The notes under the pieces are model-generated. The model saw only the letters and a program-made list of their open reading frames with translations. It made no database searches and was not told the origin of the DNA. A DNA stretch of 64,000 bases from Cacajao melanocephalus (taxonomy: Eukaryota > Chordata > Mammalia > Primates > Pitheciidae). This document shows positions 46,706 to 58,036 of the stretch, piece after piece (the stretch's first letter is position 1; every line of letters begins with the position of its first letter). The translations under genes and the position numbers were made by a program. The stretch is taken from contig CAUYLG010038394.1 in assembly GCA_963573385.1 (NCBI GenBank), forward strand, positions 1 to 64,000. The letters run 5' to 3'.

Positions 46706-47237
46706 GTTATACTGTTTTAGCTGGACTACTTAGATTACAAGGCAAAAGGGGAGATCCATTCAAGAAAATTGAAGATGTCTTTTTCTCAGATAGTACATGT
46801 TTATTTCAGATTTCCTCTACATTTCTGTTCTGTTCTCTTTTCTGCCAGCCAGCGTTTTCTGCTTACTCATTTTCCTCATGATCCTAAATGTCTACCATGG
46901 TAGCTAAAATTATACAGCCTTCCAGTTCCAACACCCACCCTCAGTATCGGCAAGTATCTCTACTTAGTTTAAATCCTTGGAGAGAATTGGGTTGGCCAGC
47001 TTGTCTTTTAGATACTGTGTCACAGGGTGCTCTCCAGCCTTTGCTTTGACGGCTCTTGGGTCAGGTGTCCACCTCAGTTCAATCAGCTGTGACCAGGAGA
47101 AGGGGCAAGATAGTGCTGCAGATTGTCTAGTATATTCAAAGTAATTGTCTAGCTCCTCACTTTCTCTTCCTCTCACACATTTAGTTCCAAAAATGTCCCC
47201 GCCTCAGTAAGCAATTATTTTTAAAGCTAAGTGGTAA
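46706..47237. other. Unique sequence
   Basis: No gene and no named repeat. Confidence 0.35.
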
Positions 47238-47332
47238 AAAGTATAGACTGTGGAGTCAGACCGGCTGAATTTGGAACTTGGTTCCATCATTTTAGTTTCA
47301 TTCTGCCCTCAAGAAAGTTATTTAAACCTTTC
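47238..47332 (+). mobile_element. MIR, 5' half (split by L1)
   Basis: Reads agactgtggagtcagaccgg, then 'ccctcaagaaagttatttaa'. Continues after the L1 at 47781. Confidence 0.75.
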
Positions 47333-47780
47333 CTTTTTTTAATTTTTTAAATTTTACTTTAGGTTCTGGGGTACATGTGCAGGTCATGCAGGGTTGTTGC
47401 ATAGGTGCATACATAACCAGGTGGTTTGCTGCCTCTATTCCCCCTTTGACTATATTTGGCATTTCTCCCCATGTTATCCCTCCTTATCCTCCTTACCCAC
47501 TGCTGTCCCTCCCCTAGCCCCCCTCAACTGCCCCCAGTGTGTGATGCTTCTCTCCCTGAGTCCACTTGTTCTCATTGTTCAACACTTGCCTATGAGTGAG
47601 AACATGTGGTGTTTGATTTTCTGTTCTGGTGTCAGTTTGCCGAGAATGATGGCTTCCAGATTCATCCAAGTCCCTACAAAGGACACAAACTCATTGTTTT
47701 TTATGGCTGCATACTATTCTATGGTGTATATGTGCCACATTTTCTTTGTCCAGTTTATCATTGATGGGCATTTGCTATTG
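47333..47780 (-). mobile_element. L1 3' end (primate-age, L1PB/L1MA type)
   Basis: Reverse-strand 3' UTR and end of ORF2 starting from a T-rich tail: ggttctggggtacatgtgca, gcctatgagtgagaacatgt, ctgcatactattctatggtg. It is 5'-truncated. Short flanking acctttc copies (47326-47332 and 47782-47788) are the likely target duplication. The 139-residue plus-strand frame across it is antisense L1. Confidence 0.93.
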
Positions 47781-47935
47781 TACCTTTCTATGCCTGAGTG
47801 TCCTCACCCATAAAATGAGGATGATAAGAGGAACCACCTCATACAGTTGTTGCAACAAATACATGGAAAGCACTTAGAATGGATCAGAAGGTGGGCACTT
47901 AAGGAACAGTGGCTATTATTATTAGCATTTTCACA
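47781..47935 (+). mobile_element. MIR, 3' half (split by L1)
   Basis: Reads tgcctgagtgtcctcaccca, then taaaatgaggatgataagag, then gtggctattattattagc. Confidence 0.85.
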
Positions 47936-49219
47936 TATACAGGCACATATTGACTCAGCCTCTTCCCATTAGGAGAAAATACGATGTCGTGACCCGTATT
48001 GCATCCAGAGTTGAAGTCAAAGGGCCTCTTCAATGGGTTATTTTCAATCTCTAGGTAAGAAGCTCTATTTCTTCCCTGGTAGCATTCCAATAGACTTAAA
48101 TGGTACATTTAATCAATACAAAATAGCAGATTAAAACACAAAAGTATGACAATAAAAAACAAAATATAACAAAATTGTAATACTGATTCTTACTCAGAAA
48201 AGGAGGGAGAAAAACGTGATAGAACACCCACTTTATCTTGCAGGCTAGTCCTTACGTCTTGCATATACAGCATCCTTTTGTTCTTCTAAGTAGAGCCATT
48301 TGTTAGTGATAAACTATTGGAAGAAGTTTAAGTAGCCCAGGCCTCTTTCTAAGATCTATTCTAGTTGGTGCCTGCAAAGGCCAGCATCTGTTAAAATAGG
48401 CCTGAGCCTTTTAAGAACAGCCTAGCACCTTTTACAAAATACAGCCACTTGCCCACGGACACAGCTATAAAAAGCTGTACTGTCCTGCAAAGGTCAAATC
48501 CCATGTGCCCCATGGAAGCCTCAAGCCTCGGCCTCTGCTGCACAGAAGCATCAGCCTCTCCATGTGTTATTTTCATGTACAAATGTCAGCTTTTGTGTCT
48601 ATCTCAAGGTCTCTCAATCAATGCATTAACTGTTGAGGTTTGGGGGCTGATAATTGTTCTCTCTCTTTAAATCCCTTTTTAAGTTTGTAATCAATTGAAA
48701 AATAGAAGAAAAATACATAGAGTTAAAACAATAGTAATACTAGAGTTGAGAATGTGTGGTTTGTATTTGTAATCAGACTTGTTTCAAATTATTCTTTCTT
48801 GCCTGTTAATCCCTAATAGCGGAAGCAGAGAGACATGAGCCTCTAGGCCCACCACTGTGGGACCACCTGAGACCCCCAATTCTCTTTTGGAATTAGGAGT
48901 GGAACTGAGTGCCTTCACCCTGTGGACAGGCCGTTTCAGTAACCCAGAAGGTGCTGAGTCAAGCATGCCCTATTTATTTACTTGCTGAGTCAAGCATGCC
49001 CCAGTGTCACCCAGCAGACAGTTCATTATATTTGCTGTGGAAGGAATTAATGATATGGAAGGAAGATCAGGAGAATTTTTTGCCGAAACTTCAAAAATAA
49101 CTGACTCTTTTATCTTTATGAGCAAGATTAAGACTTGGGGAGAAGGAAAGGATAGTTTGTTGACTTCCCTTGCAGAGGAACGTGTGCCTTGTTCAGGGGG
49201 CACTGCTTAAGATTCTATG
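47936..49219. other. Unique sequence with a 31-bp duplication
   Basis: No gene. gctgagtcaagcatgccc occurs at 48953-48970 and again at 48984-49001. Confidence 0.45.
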
Positions 49220-49227
49220 ACTATGTC

Positions 49228-49429
49228 TTAGTTCATTTTCTGTTGCTGTAACTGAGTGACTGAGACTGGGTAATTGATAAGCGAAAGACATTTATTTTGT
49301 ACAGTTCTGGAGACTGGAAAGTCCAAAGTTGAGGAGCCACGTCTCGTTGGCTTCTGGAGAGCGCCTTGTGCTGTTTCATAACACAATGGAATGCATCACC
49401 GTGTTCTCATCTCAGTGGAGTACTGAGAG
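49228..49429 (-). mobile_element. MaLR LTR, 3' part (split by Alu)
   Basis: Reads ttagttcattttctgttgct, gagactgggtaattgataag and ttctggagactggaaagtcc. This is the reverse complement of an MST/MLT1-class LTR end. Confidence 0.8.
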
Positions 49430-49443
49430 GCAAACTGGCTTTT

Positions 49444-49741
49444 TTTAAAATTTTTATTTTTGAGACAGAGTCTTGCTCTGTCACCCAGGCCGTAGTGCAG
49501 TGGCATGATCTTGGCTCACTGCAACCTTTGCTTCCAGGGTTCAAGTGATTCTCCTGCCTCAGCCTCCTGAGTAGCTGGGACTATAGTCGCACACTACCAT
49601 GGCCGGCTAATTTTTGTATTTTTAGTAGAGACAAGATTTCACCATGTTGGTCAGGCTGGTCTCAGACTCCTGCCTTTGTGATCCACCCGCCTCGGCCTTC
49701 CAAAGTGCTGGGATTACAGGCATGAGCCACCATGCCCGGCT
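49444..49741 (-). mobile_element. AluS
   Basis: Reverse Alu from tttttgagacagagtcttgc to gagccaccatgcccggct. Target duplication gcaaactggctttt at 49430-49443 and 49742-49755 is perfect. Confidence 0.96.
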
Positions 49742-49755
49742 GCAAACTGGCTTTT

Positions 49756-49919
49756 ATAACAGACCCACTCTTGTGTAACCTATTAATTCATTAATCCATG
49801 AATGCATTAATCTATACGTGAAGGCAGAGCCCTCGTGACCCAGTCACTTCTTAAAGGCCCCAACTCTTAATTAAGTTTTAAGAATGTGTCCTGGAGGGGA
49901 CAAACATACAAACCATAGC
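49756..49919 (-). mobile_element. MaLR LTR, 5' part (split by Alu)
   Basis: Reads gcagagccctcgtgacccag, cttaaaggccccaactctta and tggaggggacaaacatacaa, ending accatagca, the LTR's reversed 5' terminus. Confidence 0.8.
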
Positions 49920-50209
49920 AGACTCCAAGGCATTTGGAGGAAGCTTCTCCTTAATTTGGTACAGATGGGAAATGGCATTTATATTCTACCTGAGGGAAGA
50001 GATAGGGGTAAATACCTGGGGCAGAGTCAACACTGGATATTGGGATAAAGGAAGAGAACTCTGGAAGCACTTTTTAGACTTCCTAAGTCCCATAGTCATT
50101 GACAAAGGAAAATGAAAATAAAATCCCTTAGTTCCTCTAAGCTTCCTAGGATTCAACAGTAGACATTAGTGGGGAATAACTGTAGCCACTTGAGTTTGAT
50201 CCAGCATTC

Positions 50210-50595
50210 ACCTGATCAACTAGCTTTTATTGAGATCTATTGCATGTTTAAAGAATTATGCTGCCTACCGGACCTCAAGAAACTGGTTCCAATGGGAATA
50301 GCACACATGTGTGCCCCAATCCACAACCCCTCCCTGCTACACAACATGCCTATGCTAACGAACAGAGAGCAGAATTTTAATGCAGTGGGAGTTCGAAGAG
50401 GAGACAGTGCTGGTTTTGTTTTGCCAGAGCCTTCAGGGAAAGTTTAATGGAGAGGACAACATTTCAGCATAACTCTGAATGCCGGACAGGTTTTAAATAA
50501 TTTGGAAGGAGAGACTGAGTGTTAACAGGTTCCGGTGGGGACAATTTAGAGAAAGAGAACAAAAGCATTAGTTGTTTGGAAGAGAATGAACAAAA
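50210..50595 (-). mobile_element. L2 fragment
   Basis: Reads caactagcttttattgagat and later 'gacaacatttcagcataact'. Moderately convincing L2 in reverse. Confidence 0.5.
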
Positions 50596-50597
50596 GG

Positions 50598-50617
50598 TAG
50601 GTGTGTGTGTGTGTGTT
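50598..50617. repeat. Short (GT)n
   Basis: About ten GT units. Confidence 0.85.
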
Positions 50618-50795
50618 TAGTGAGGAGTAAAAGACGAAGCGTGTAAGGATACCACACTAGAAAAATCTATATATTTTTTCTTATCTGCAAAATAAGAGCC
50701 TTTTGTGCCTTTCCTACGTGACCTGTCCTGGGCATCTATGGTGTTGTTAATGTAATTCTTAAGAAGAATGTAAATTCCACAAATGCCTTTTTAAA

Positions 50796-50800
50796 ACACA

Positions 50801-50846
<46 letters not shown>
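50796..50846. repeat. (CA)n microsatellite
   Basis: About 25 CA units with one TA interruption at the 5' side. A likely polymorphic locus. Confidence 0.97.
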
Positions 50847-50848
<2 letters not shown>

Positions 50849-51759
50849 CTATCCACAGCCATTCCTAACCACAGAAAATGCTGTATTAATTTGATTCAGG
50901 AACACCTTTTATGATAGCATCTTTCCAAAACACACACAAACACAGAGCTTGTCTCCTCTTTCTAGCTTTGAAGTATCAGCCTCTGGAGACTTATGGGAAA
51001 ACAGTCCCCTCTGTAGCCTCAGGGACCCCATCTCCATCCTGTGTCTCCTTCCCGTGCATGTAATGCCTTCCTTCCCTTCTCCAAGTAGCAACTCAGCTCC
51101 CTTCTCCGCTGTGAGAGGTACTCTTTTTTGCCTTTATCCAGAGAAGGGAGGCCTATGCAAAAGATATTCAAGGAAGTTATACATACTACCCCTTCACCCC
51201 ACCTCATCCAGACACACCCTATAACTGGTTTAATGGAGGCAACTATATCAGTCTTATAGTCCCCACCACTCTGGACTCTGCTGTTGAGAGAGGCATTGAC
51301 TAATAAAAATCTGGACTTTGTGGTGGTGATCATAAGTGAAGACAGATTTTAAAGAAAGAAGAGGGTAGGATAAAGTGGCTTAGGAGAGCTTCATTGGTTG
51401 GGAAATGGGATCTGAACTGCATTGCTCAGGCTGAGGAGAGTTTTGGTTAGTCGTAAAAAGGGAGAGGAAGGAGTGCCCGATGGAAACTTTGATCGTGCTT
51501 TGGGCATTGATGATACAATATTGGATGAGGTCAGTAGAGGTTACGAATGAATTTCCCTGCAAAGCTCTTGGCACAGATACCTTGATTTTAAGGCTGTGTT
51601 AAGTAGATTTCTTTCTCCTATTTCACATTCCTTGCTGGACTAGCCATATCACCAACATCAAGCTATAAAGAGATTTCTTTCAGCAAAGAAAACTTGTTAC
51701 TAATTCTAGTCCATTCTGAAAGGCTGCTGGTGATCAGCCAACCACCCCCTCCATCCCCC
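50847..51759. other. Unique sequence
   Basis: No gene and no named repeat. Confidence 0.35.
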
Positions 51760-52300
51760 CTCCTCTCCTCTTCTTGCCTCCCCCGGGCATTTTATTTTTT
51801 TTTCTTCTCTCTCTCCAGGTTGATAGATTTCCTTGATATAAGAGGGAAAGGGAGCCGCTAAAGAGTTGTGTGCTGTATATCTTCATCAATGTCTGGGCAG
51901 GCAAAAGTGAGAGCCTGAGTCAATTAAGTGGAACACCAATGGGGAAGGGGGCGTGGCTGGTATGGTTTTAGGGGAGGACGGCGCTAAATCAAGCACATAA
52001 TTTCCAAAGTGCCACCCATCAAAATCAGCTCTTAACAAGTCTGTGGTAAATTTTTAAAAGAACATTTTAATGATGAAATGACCATCTTGGAGATTCTCTT
52101 GCAAGTAATTGAGTAAAACTCCCTAGTGGAAAGTGTTTGGCATCAAGTTCTTAAAAACGCTTGCTCCTCTTTTTTCCTAATGGACAGAGGCACAAACAGT
52201 CTCGAATCACATGAAGCACAACTTTCCTTTCCAGCCTGTAATTACTGTGGGGACCCAGAGGGGTGCTAGTTAAGGACTCTGTCAACTTGTCCATTAAAAG
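51760..52300. promoter_or_regulatory. Candidate conserved block with strong acceptor-like site
   Basis: A long pyrimidine run ending ctctccag (51811-51818) precedes unique sequence and a weaker donor-like aaaagtgaga at 51903-51912. These could bound an 88-bp exon (51819-51906), though that stretch has stops in at least one frame. The following bases carry cctaatgg, cctgtaattac and attttaatgatg words typical of homeodomain or POU sites. It is either a small non-coding exon or an enhancer; both are unproven. Confidence 0.25.
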
Positions 52301-52353
52301 AGCTGGAGTTCAGTGGGAGTCTCTGTGTGTTTTCGTTATTTCTTTTTCCTTTA

Positions 52354-52388
52354 ATTTTTTTTCTTTTTTTTTTTTTTTTTTTTTTTTC
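52354..52388. repeat. Poly-T tract
   Basis: More than 30 bases, almost all T. No retroelement body follows that I can identify. Confidence 0.95.
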
Positions 52389-53099
52389 TGAAGGAGTTCA
52401 GATCACAGGGAGGCTGAAACTTTGACACAGATTGTCAATGGGGGAGCAGATGATCCTCAACCAATTTTACAATACTTAGAAACAAAATGAGAGCTGCTTT
52501 GATTTGGAGGGGACCCAGTTGTCTTTCTGGCCCATACTGTTTTTAAGGTTTCTGCTGATTTGGAGAGTAGGTTTATGCTTGCTTTAGAATTGTCAGGAAA
52601 AACAGAAGGACCTGGTCCCTTGCTTTGAGGGGATGGGGAGGCAGACGCCGATAGTTCATGCCCATCCAGGAAGTGACTTACTCCCTTCTCTTGCTCCTTC
52701 TCGTGTTGGTTGCCAAAAGAAGTGGGGGTAATGCTGGGCTTTCCATTGAAATGTTCCCCAATTAAAGAAAAACAGGCAACTGGAATGCCAAGAATTATTA
52801 CTCAAAAGCGTTTCTTCTTTCAGTTCTTTTCAATTCGAACTGCTTGTGTTCTAGACCCAAATGGGGAACTTGTGCACTTTAAGAAGAAAAGGGCACAGGA
52901 GCAGGGGTAGAATGGGCTTCAGAAACACACTGACCTGTGTTAACTCTGGGCTTACATGGCACGCGGTCAGGAAGACGGAAGCCAAGGGTGTGGGAAAACT
53001 GTAACATTTTTGTGACAAGTAAAGAATTAGATAACTCCTTACGAAAGGAACAAAGAGTCAGCGCAGATCTTTTGGACTATGTAATGCCTGACTTGTTTC
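52389..53099. other. Unique sequence
   Basis: No gene and no named repeat. Confidence 0.35.
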
Positions 53100-53560
53100 C
53101 TTCTTAAAGACTTCAAGTCACTCCCTGTCTGTTGAGGGACCTATAAACTCATCCTGGTGGGCGTTCAGGACAATCGAAGGCATGGGGCTGTCCTGCCTTT
53201 GCAGCCTAAGCTCTCCTGTGCTCCCCTAGCTATACCCTGGCCACCAACTAAACTCATTTCTTCTGTGTCCTGGGCCAACCTTCCCTCCTCACTCCATGAC
53301 TTTGTTCATGTTGCTCTGCCTGCCTAAAATGCTTTTTTCTCAACTCCTAGTTTTTCTCAAATATCGTCCGAGTATTTACCAAACATCGTTTCTCTCATGT
53401 ATCCTTTCTTAATTCAAGCAGCTCTAAGCTCCCCTCCCTCCTCTGAAAGCCCCTAATACTTAGTTCCTCCTCCATTGACAGTATGTATCTTTGGGTATTT
53501 TTATATTTCCTTTCTTTCTAGGGTTATGAATAACATTTGTATAATCAGCAGGGACCAATT
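53100..53560 (+). mobile_element. L2 fragment
   Basis: Reads ctttgttcatgttgctctgc, then ctgcctaaaatgcttttttc, after a decayed stretch. Consistent with L2 ORF2 end and 3' UTR. Confidence 0.6.
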
Positions 53561-54169
53561 CCCCAGATTTTGTCTGATGCCCCAGTATGGAAGGCCAATT
53601 CTGTTTCTTGCCCATTTGAGAAGTGTTCTGATTTCTTTTCACTTTTGCTGGGGTTTCAGTGGTAATGGAAGATCAATTATGTTCAAACATCCCAGAGAGG
53701 TAGGTTGAACAGACTGCCTCCTCCTTTGTGCAGTTACGGGATTTGGAGGAGTCTCTTCCAGAGAAAAATCTCGTTATTCTTTTGGTGATATTTTGAAAAT
53801 TTTTTGACCAGAGAACCAGGCCTCTGGTCCCCCAGTGAGAGTCACAGCTTATATACAGATTCAACTGGAAGAGACAGAAGAAGTGATTTAAATTCATAGT
53901 AGGCAATAAATGCCTCATATAAATTATTTGTTAAGAACACATTGTGATGGAGACTGTGGCTCTGTCTAAAAATGAAAGAAAAAAAAGTATCAGAGAGGGT
54001 GCAGGATCTGGGAGTCACTCATGAATAAACTTTTCTCAAAATTTAGCCTTGGACCAGTTTGCAATGAGAAATTCCTTAAATCAGTAGGATTTCAAATAGA
54101 ATCTGTCCATTTCCAAAATCCAGGCATGCCTTGACTTCTCCAGGCAGAGATGAACTGAATGCAACACAG
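53561..54169. other. Unique sequence
   Basis: No gene and no named repeat. Confidence 0.35.
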
Positions 54170-54187
54170 AACTATGAGCTACTTTGG

Positions 54188-55549
<1,362 letters not shown>

Positions 55550-55700
55550 CTATCAAAGTCTTTTAACCCATCCTTCCAGAATTATCCATCCCTTCCCATT
55601 CCTGTAGCTATCACTCTAGACCAGGTTTTTATTATTTTACTTACAGGATTTTGTAGTAGCTTCCTAAGTGGTCTGTGCTCCTCTGAGATTCTCTAAAGGT
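55550..55700 (+). mobile_element. L2 fragment, ORF2 part
   Basis: tgtagtagcttcctaagtgg and adjacent words match L2 ORF2 near its end. The element resumes at 56030 after simple repeats and a MIR3. Confidence 0.5.
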
Positions 55701-55717
55701 TTTCTTTTACTTTATTT

Positions 55718-55792
55718 CCTCCCTCTCTCTCTCTGTCTCTCTGTTTCTGTCTCTCTCTCCCCCCTCTTATTTTTCTTTCCCTCCCTCTGTTT
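55718..55792. repeat. CT-rich simple repeat
   Basis: Runs of tctctctctctgtctctctg and similar. Confidence 0.9.
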
Positions 55793-55849
55793 CTATTGCT
55801 CCTTAGTCTTTTGCCTAAAGTAGATTCTTGCCATGTCATTTTCTGGTCA

Positions 55850-55995
55850 AAGTGTGGGCTGTGGAATTTGTATCCCAATTGTGCCAGTTGCTAGCTAAGT
55901 GATCTTGAGCAAATTACTGAATCTCTGCTTTGACTTCCTCATCTGTACAATGAAGAGGTTGAAGGTTGACCCTCTAAGGTCCCTTAAAGGTCTAG
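55850..55995 (+). mobile_element. MIR3
   Basis: Reads ttgctagctaagtgatcttg, agcaaattactgaatctctg, and ends ccctctaaggtcccttaaag, the MIR3 signature. Confidence 0.8.
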
Positions 55996-56029
55996 TTTTC
56001 TAAGAATAGCTTTCCTTGCATAATGTCTG

Positions 56030-56300
56030 CCTCCTGAAGCCTTTCAGTTCTTCATGCCCAAACTCAAATGCCATCTCTTTCCTGGAGACTTTGCTGATGC
56101 ACCTGTTAATCACACCTCTCCCTTGTTTGAATGGCTACATGACTTTTTGGTGTGTAGGTCTCAAATCTTTTCATTTTCTGCTTATATAGTATTATATTTT
56201 CTTATGGGAGAGACTCTACCTTGTCCATTATACATTTCATTCCTCCTCTCTGTAATGTCTGGTTCTATGCCTGACTTACAGCTGGTACTCAAAACATGAT
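56030..56300 (+). mobile_element. L2 3' part
   Basis: Reads caaactcaaatgccatctct, ttcctggagactttgctgat and later ctggttctatgcctgactta, with the L2 tail. Confidence 0.75.
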
Positions 56301-56460
56301 TTTCATGGATAGCAGACAGTAAGCTTGGGGCTTTCGTGTAAACATCAGCAAGGTGAGACAGGGTTCATCTGGTTTAGTCCATGGCGGGAGGTTAAGTACA
56401 GGGCTGAAGGAGGCTGAGGCACTGAGTTCAGCCAGGGAAGCTTCAAAGACGGGCTCCATC

Positions 56461-56522
56461 TGCACCAGCATAGTGCCTAGCACACAAAATGTGCTCAAAA
56501 AAGGCTAGATGAATGCAAGAGG
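56461..56522 (+). mobile_element. L2/MIR 3' tail
   Basis: agcatagtgcctagcacaca, then atgtgctcaaaaaaggc. Confidence 0.55.
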
Positions 56523-56559
56523 AAGGAGAGGTATACAATGCCTAGTATTAATAATTCAT

Positions 56560-56700
56560 TTATCATTGTGCATTTGCAACACTTTCCAGTTATGCTGTCA
56601 TATTTGATCCCAAACCTTAAAACTGGAACATGTAATAGGGCATATATTACTACCTTCACTATATAGATTTGGAAGTTGCATATCTCAAAACTTGAAGGTA
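56560..56700 (-). mobile_element. MIR fragment (weak)
   Basis: Reads gcaacactttccagttatgc, then actaccttcactatatagat. Heavily decayed. Confidence 0.45.
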
Positions 56701-56714
56701 CTGTGTAGTAATCA

Positions 56715-56830
56715 TGTGCTGGATACTGAGGAGAGAAAAAGGAATGGAGATAGTTCTCGCCGTCTATGACATCATAGTCTTGAAAGGGAGGCAGACAGAA
56801 AGCACAGAAGAAAAAGCCCCCTTGGCCAGG
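56715..56830 (-). mobile_element. L2 fragment
   Basis: Reads gtgctggatactgaggagag, then gaaagggaggcagacagaaa. Confidence 0.55.
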
Positions 56831-57395
56831 TAGTGTTATCCTGTATTGCACGAGCTGCTGTGATTGGACTGTAGCAGGAGAAAATGGCCGGTGTGAACAA
56901 GGGAAGGAGTCCAAGCGTGAGAAAGTTTCAGGTGAATATTAAAGGACGAGTAGAAGCAAGAGTAAGAACTCAGGAATCCTTAACTCCAAGCGTATACTGT
57001 TTCTTTTTGGGCAGATAAATGCCCAAACTCAAAATACTTTTCTAATTTGTTGCTCAAAGTTATTCTCCCAGCTGCAAAAGCCAGTACGTCCACTTTTAGT
57101 GTTATGGGCAAAGGCCAGTGCCACGTGCTGAAATGTGTAAGTGCACAGGTAACATTTTCATGGAAAATTCATGGCAAAACTGGGGACAGAAAGGGCCCTC
57201 CAAGGCTGGGCCACCTTTGTAGCCACGGCCTGCCTCTGGAGCTGCCAGTTTGGGCGACAGCCGTTCAAGGGTGGTCTCCAGCTGGTGCATTTCTGTTTGC
57301 TGGGTCTGGGTTGCTGCAGTCTGGGCTGCTGGGACAAAAGGATGAATAGTCTGAGGTCTGGAAAGGTGGGAAAAGGGAGGCGGGCAGAGGAGGGG
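56831..57395. other. Unique, moderately GC-rich sequence
   Basis: No gene. Several overlapping frames near 57050-57400 on both strands reflect higher GC content. Confidence 0.4.
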
Positions 57396-57830
57396 CTGGG
57401 TGGCGGGGTGACTGACTAATTGCTTTGTTCTGTGGCAGGAGGCCTTTCAGCAACAACAGCTACTCGAAGGCCCATTGCTTAAGTGCTTTTCATCATCATT
57501 ACCTCCTGTCATTATTCCTATCAGCTGCTTCCATCAGCTCATTGCTAGTCAGGGGCCATGGCCTGTCACAGACTCGCTCTGGTCCGCAACTATCTCTCTC
57601 TGCCTTCATCGGAGCCAGGCCCTGTCCCGCTAAACTCTCTTTTTTGCTGGCTGTTGGTGCCCAACCTGTTCCTATGTTTGATGAGTCCATCTGTTAGGGG
57701 CCTGCTGACGGCCGTCTCTGCCATTTGCGCTGCGCCTTTTAGATTGAGAGAGGAGGCAAGCCTGCCGCTACCCCGCGGGGCTGCGCAGCCCTCCGAGTCA
57801 GAGTTTTGACTTGCACCCTGCCCTGTGGCC
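57396..57830. promoter_or_regulatory. Candidate enhancer or conserved block (unproven)
   Basis: Unique sequence with gactaattgctttgttctg (57413-57432), which combines homeodomain- and SOX-like words, then cctatcagctg and cagctcatt. A local CpG cluster follows (gacggccgtc, gcgctgcgcc, ccccgcgggg at 57708-57781). There is no repeat and no domain in the overlapping 83-90 residue frames. It is not long enough to be a CpG island. Confidence 0.35.
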
Positions 57831-57984
57831 TGGCCCTGCATCTCTCCCTACAGAGGCTCCTCCTAGGCCTTAGTGTCATGAGGACCCAGGAGGGAGTTGC
57901 TTTCTGTAGGATCCCAGCAAGAATGGCTCTTTCTCTCTTCAGTCCTAGCAGGCCTACGCTGTAACGGAACTGACATGGATGAGT
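57831..57984. other. Unique sequence
   Basis: Nothing recognised. Confidence 0.3.
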
Positions 57985-58036
57985 CTGAGAGTTAGCATTA
58001 AGTGCTGATACGTGCCATGCATTGTGCTAGGAACTG
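57985..58036 (-). mobile_element. MIR, 3' part (split by transposon)
   Basis: Reads agtgctgatacgtgccatgc, then attgtgctaggaactg, the reversed MIR tail. Continues at 59341. Confidence 0.7.

Noticed and set aside
47394..47813. 139-residue plus-strand frame
   Set aside because: It is the antisense of an L1 3' end.
52354..52388. Poly-T as the tail of a reverse-strand retroelement
   Set aside because: No SINE, LINE or processed gene follows on the 3' side that I can recognise.
57690..57800. CpG island or promoter
   Set aside because: The CG cluster is only about 100 bp and the rest of the block is CG-poor, so it does not meet island size.
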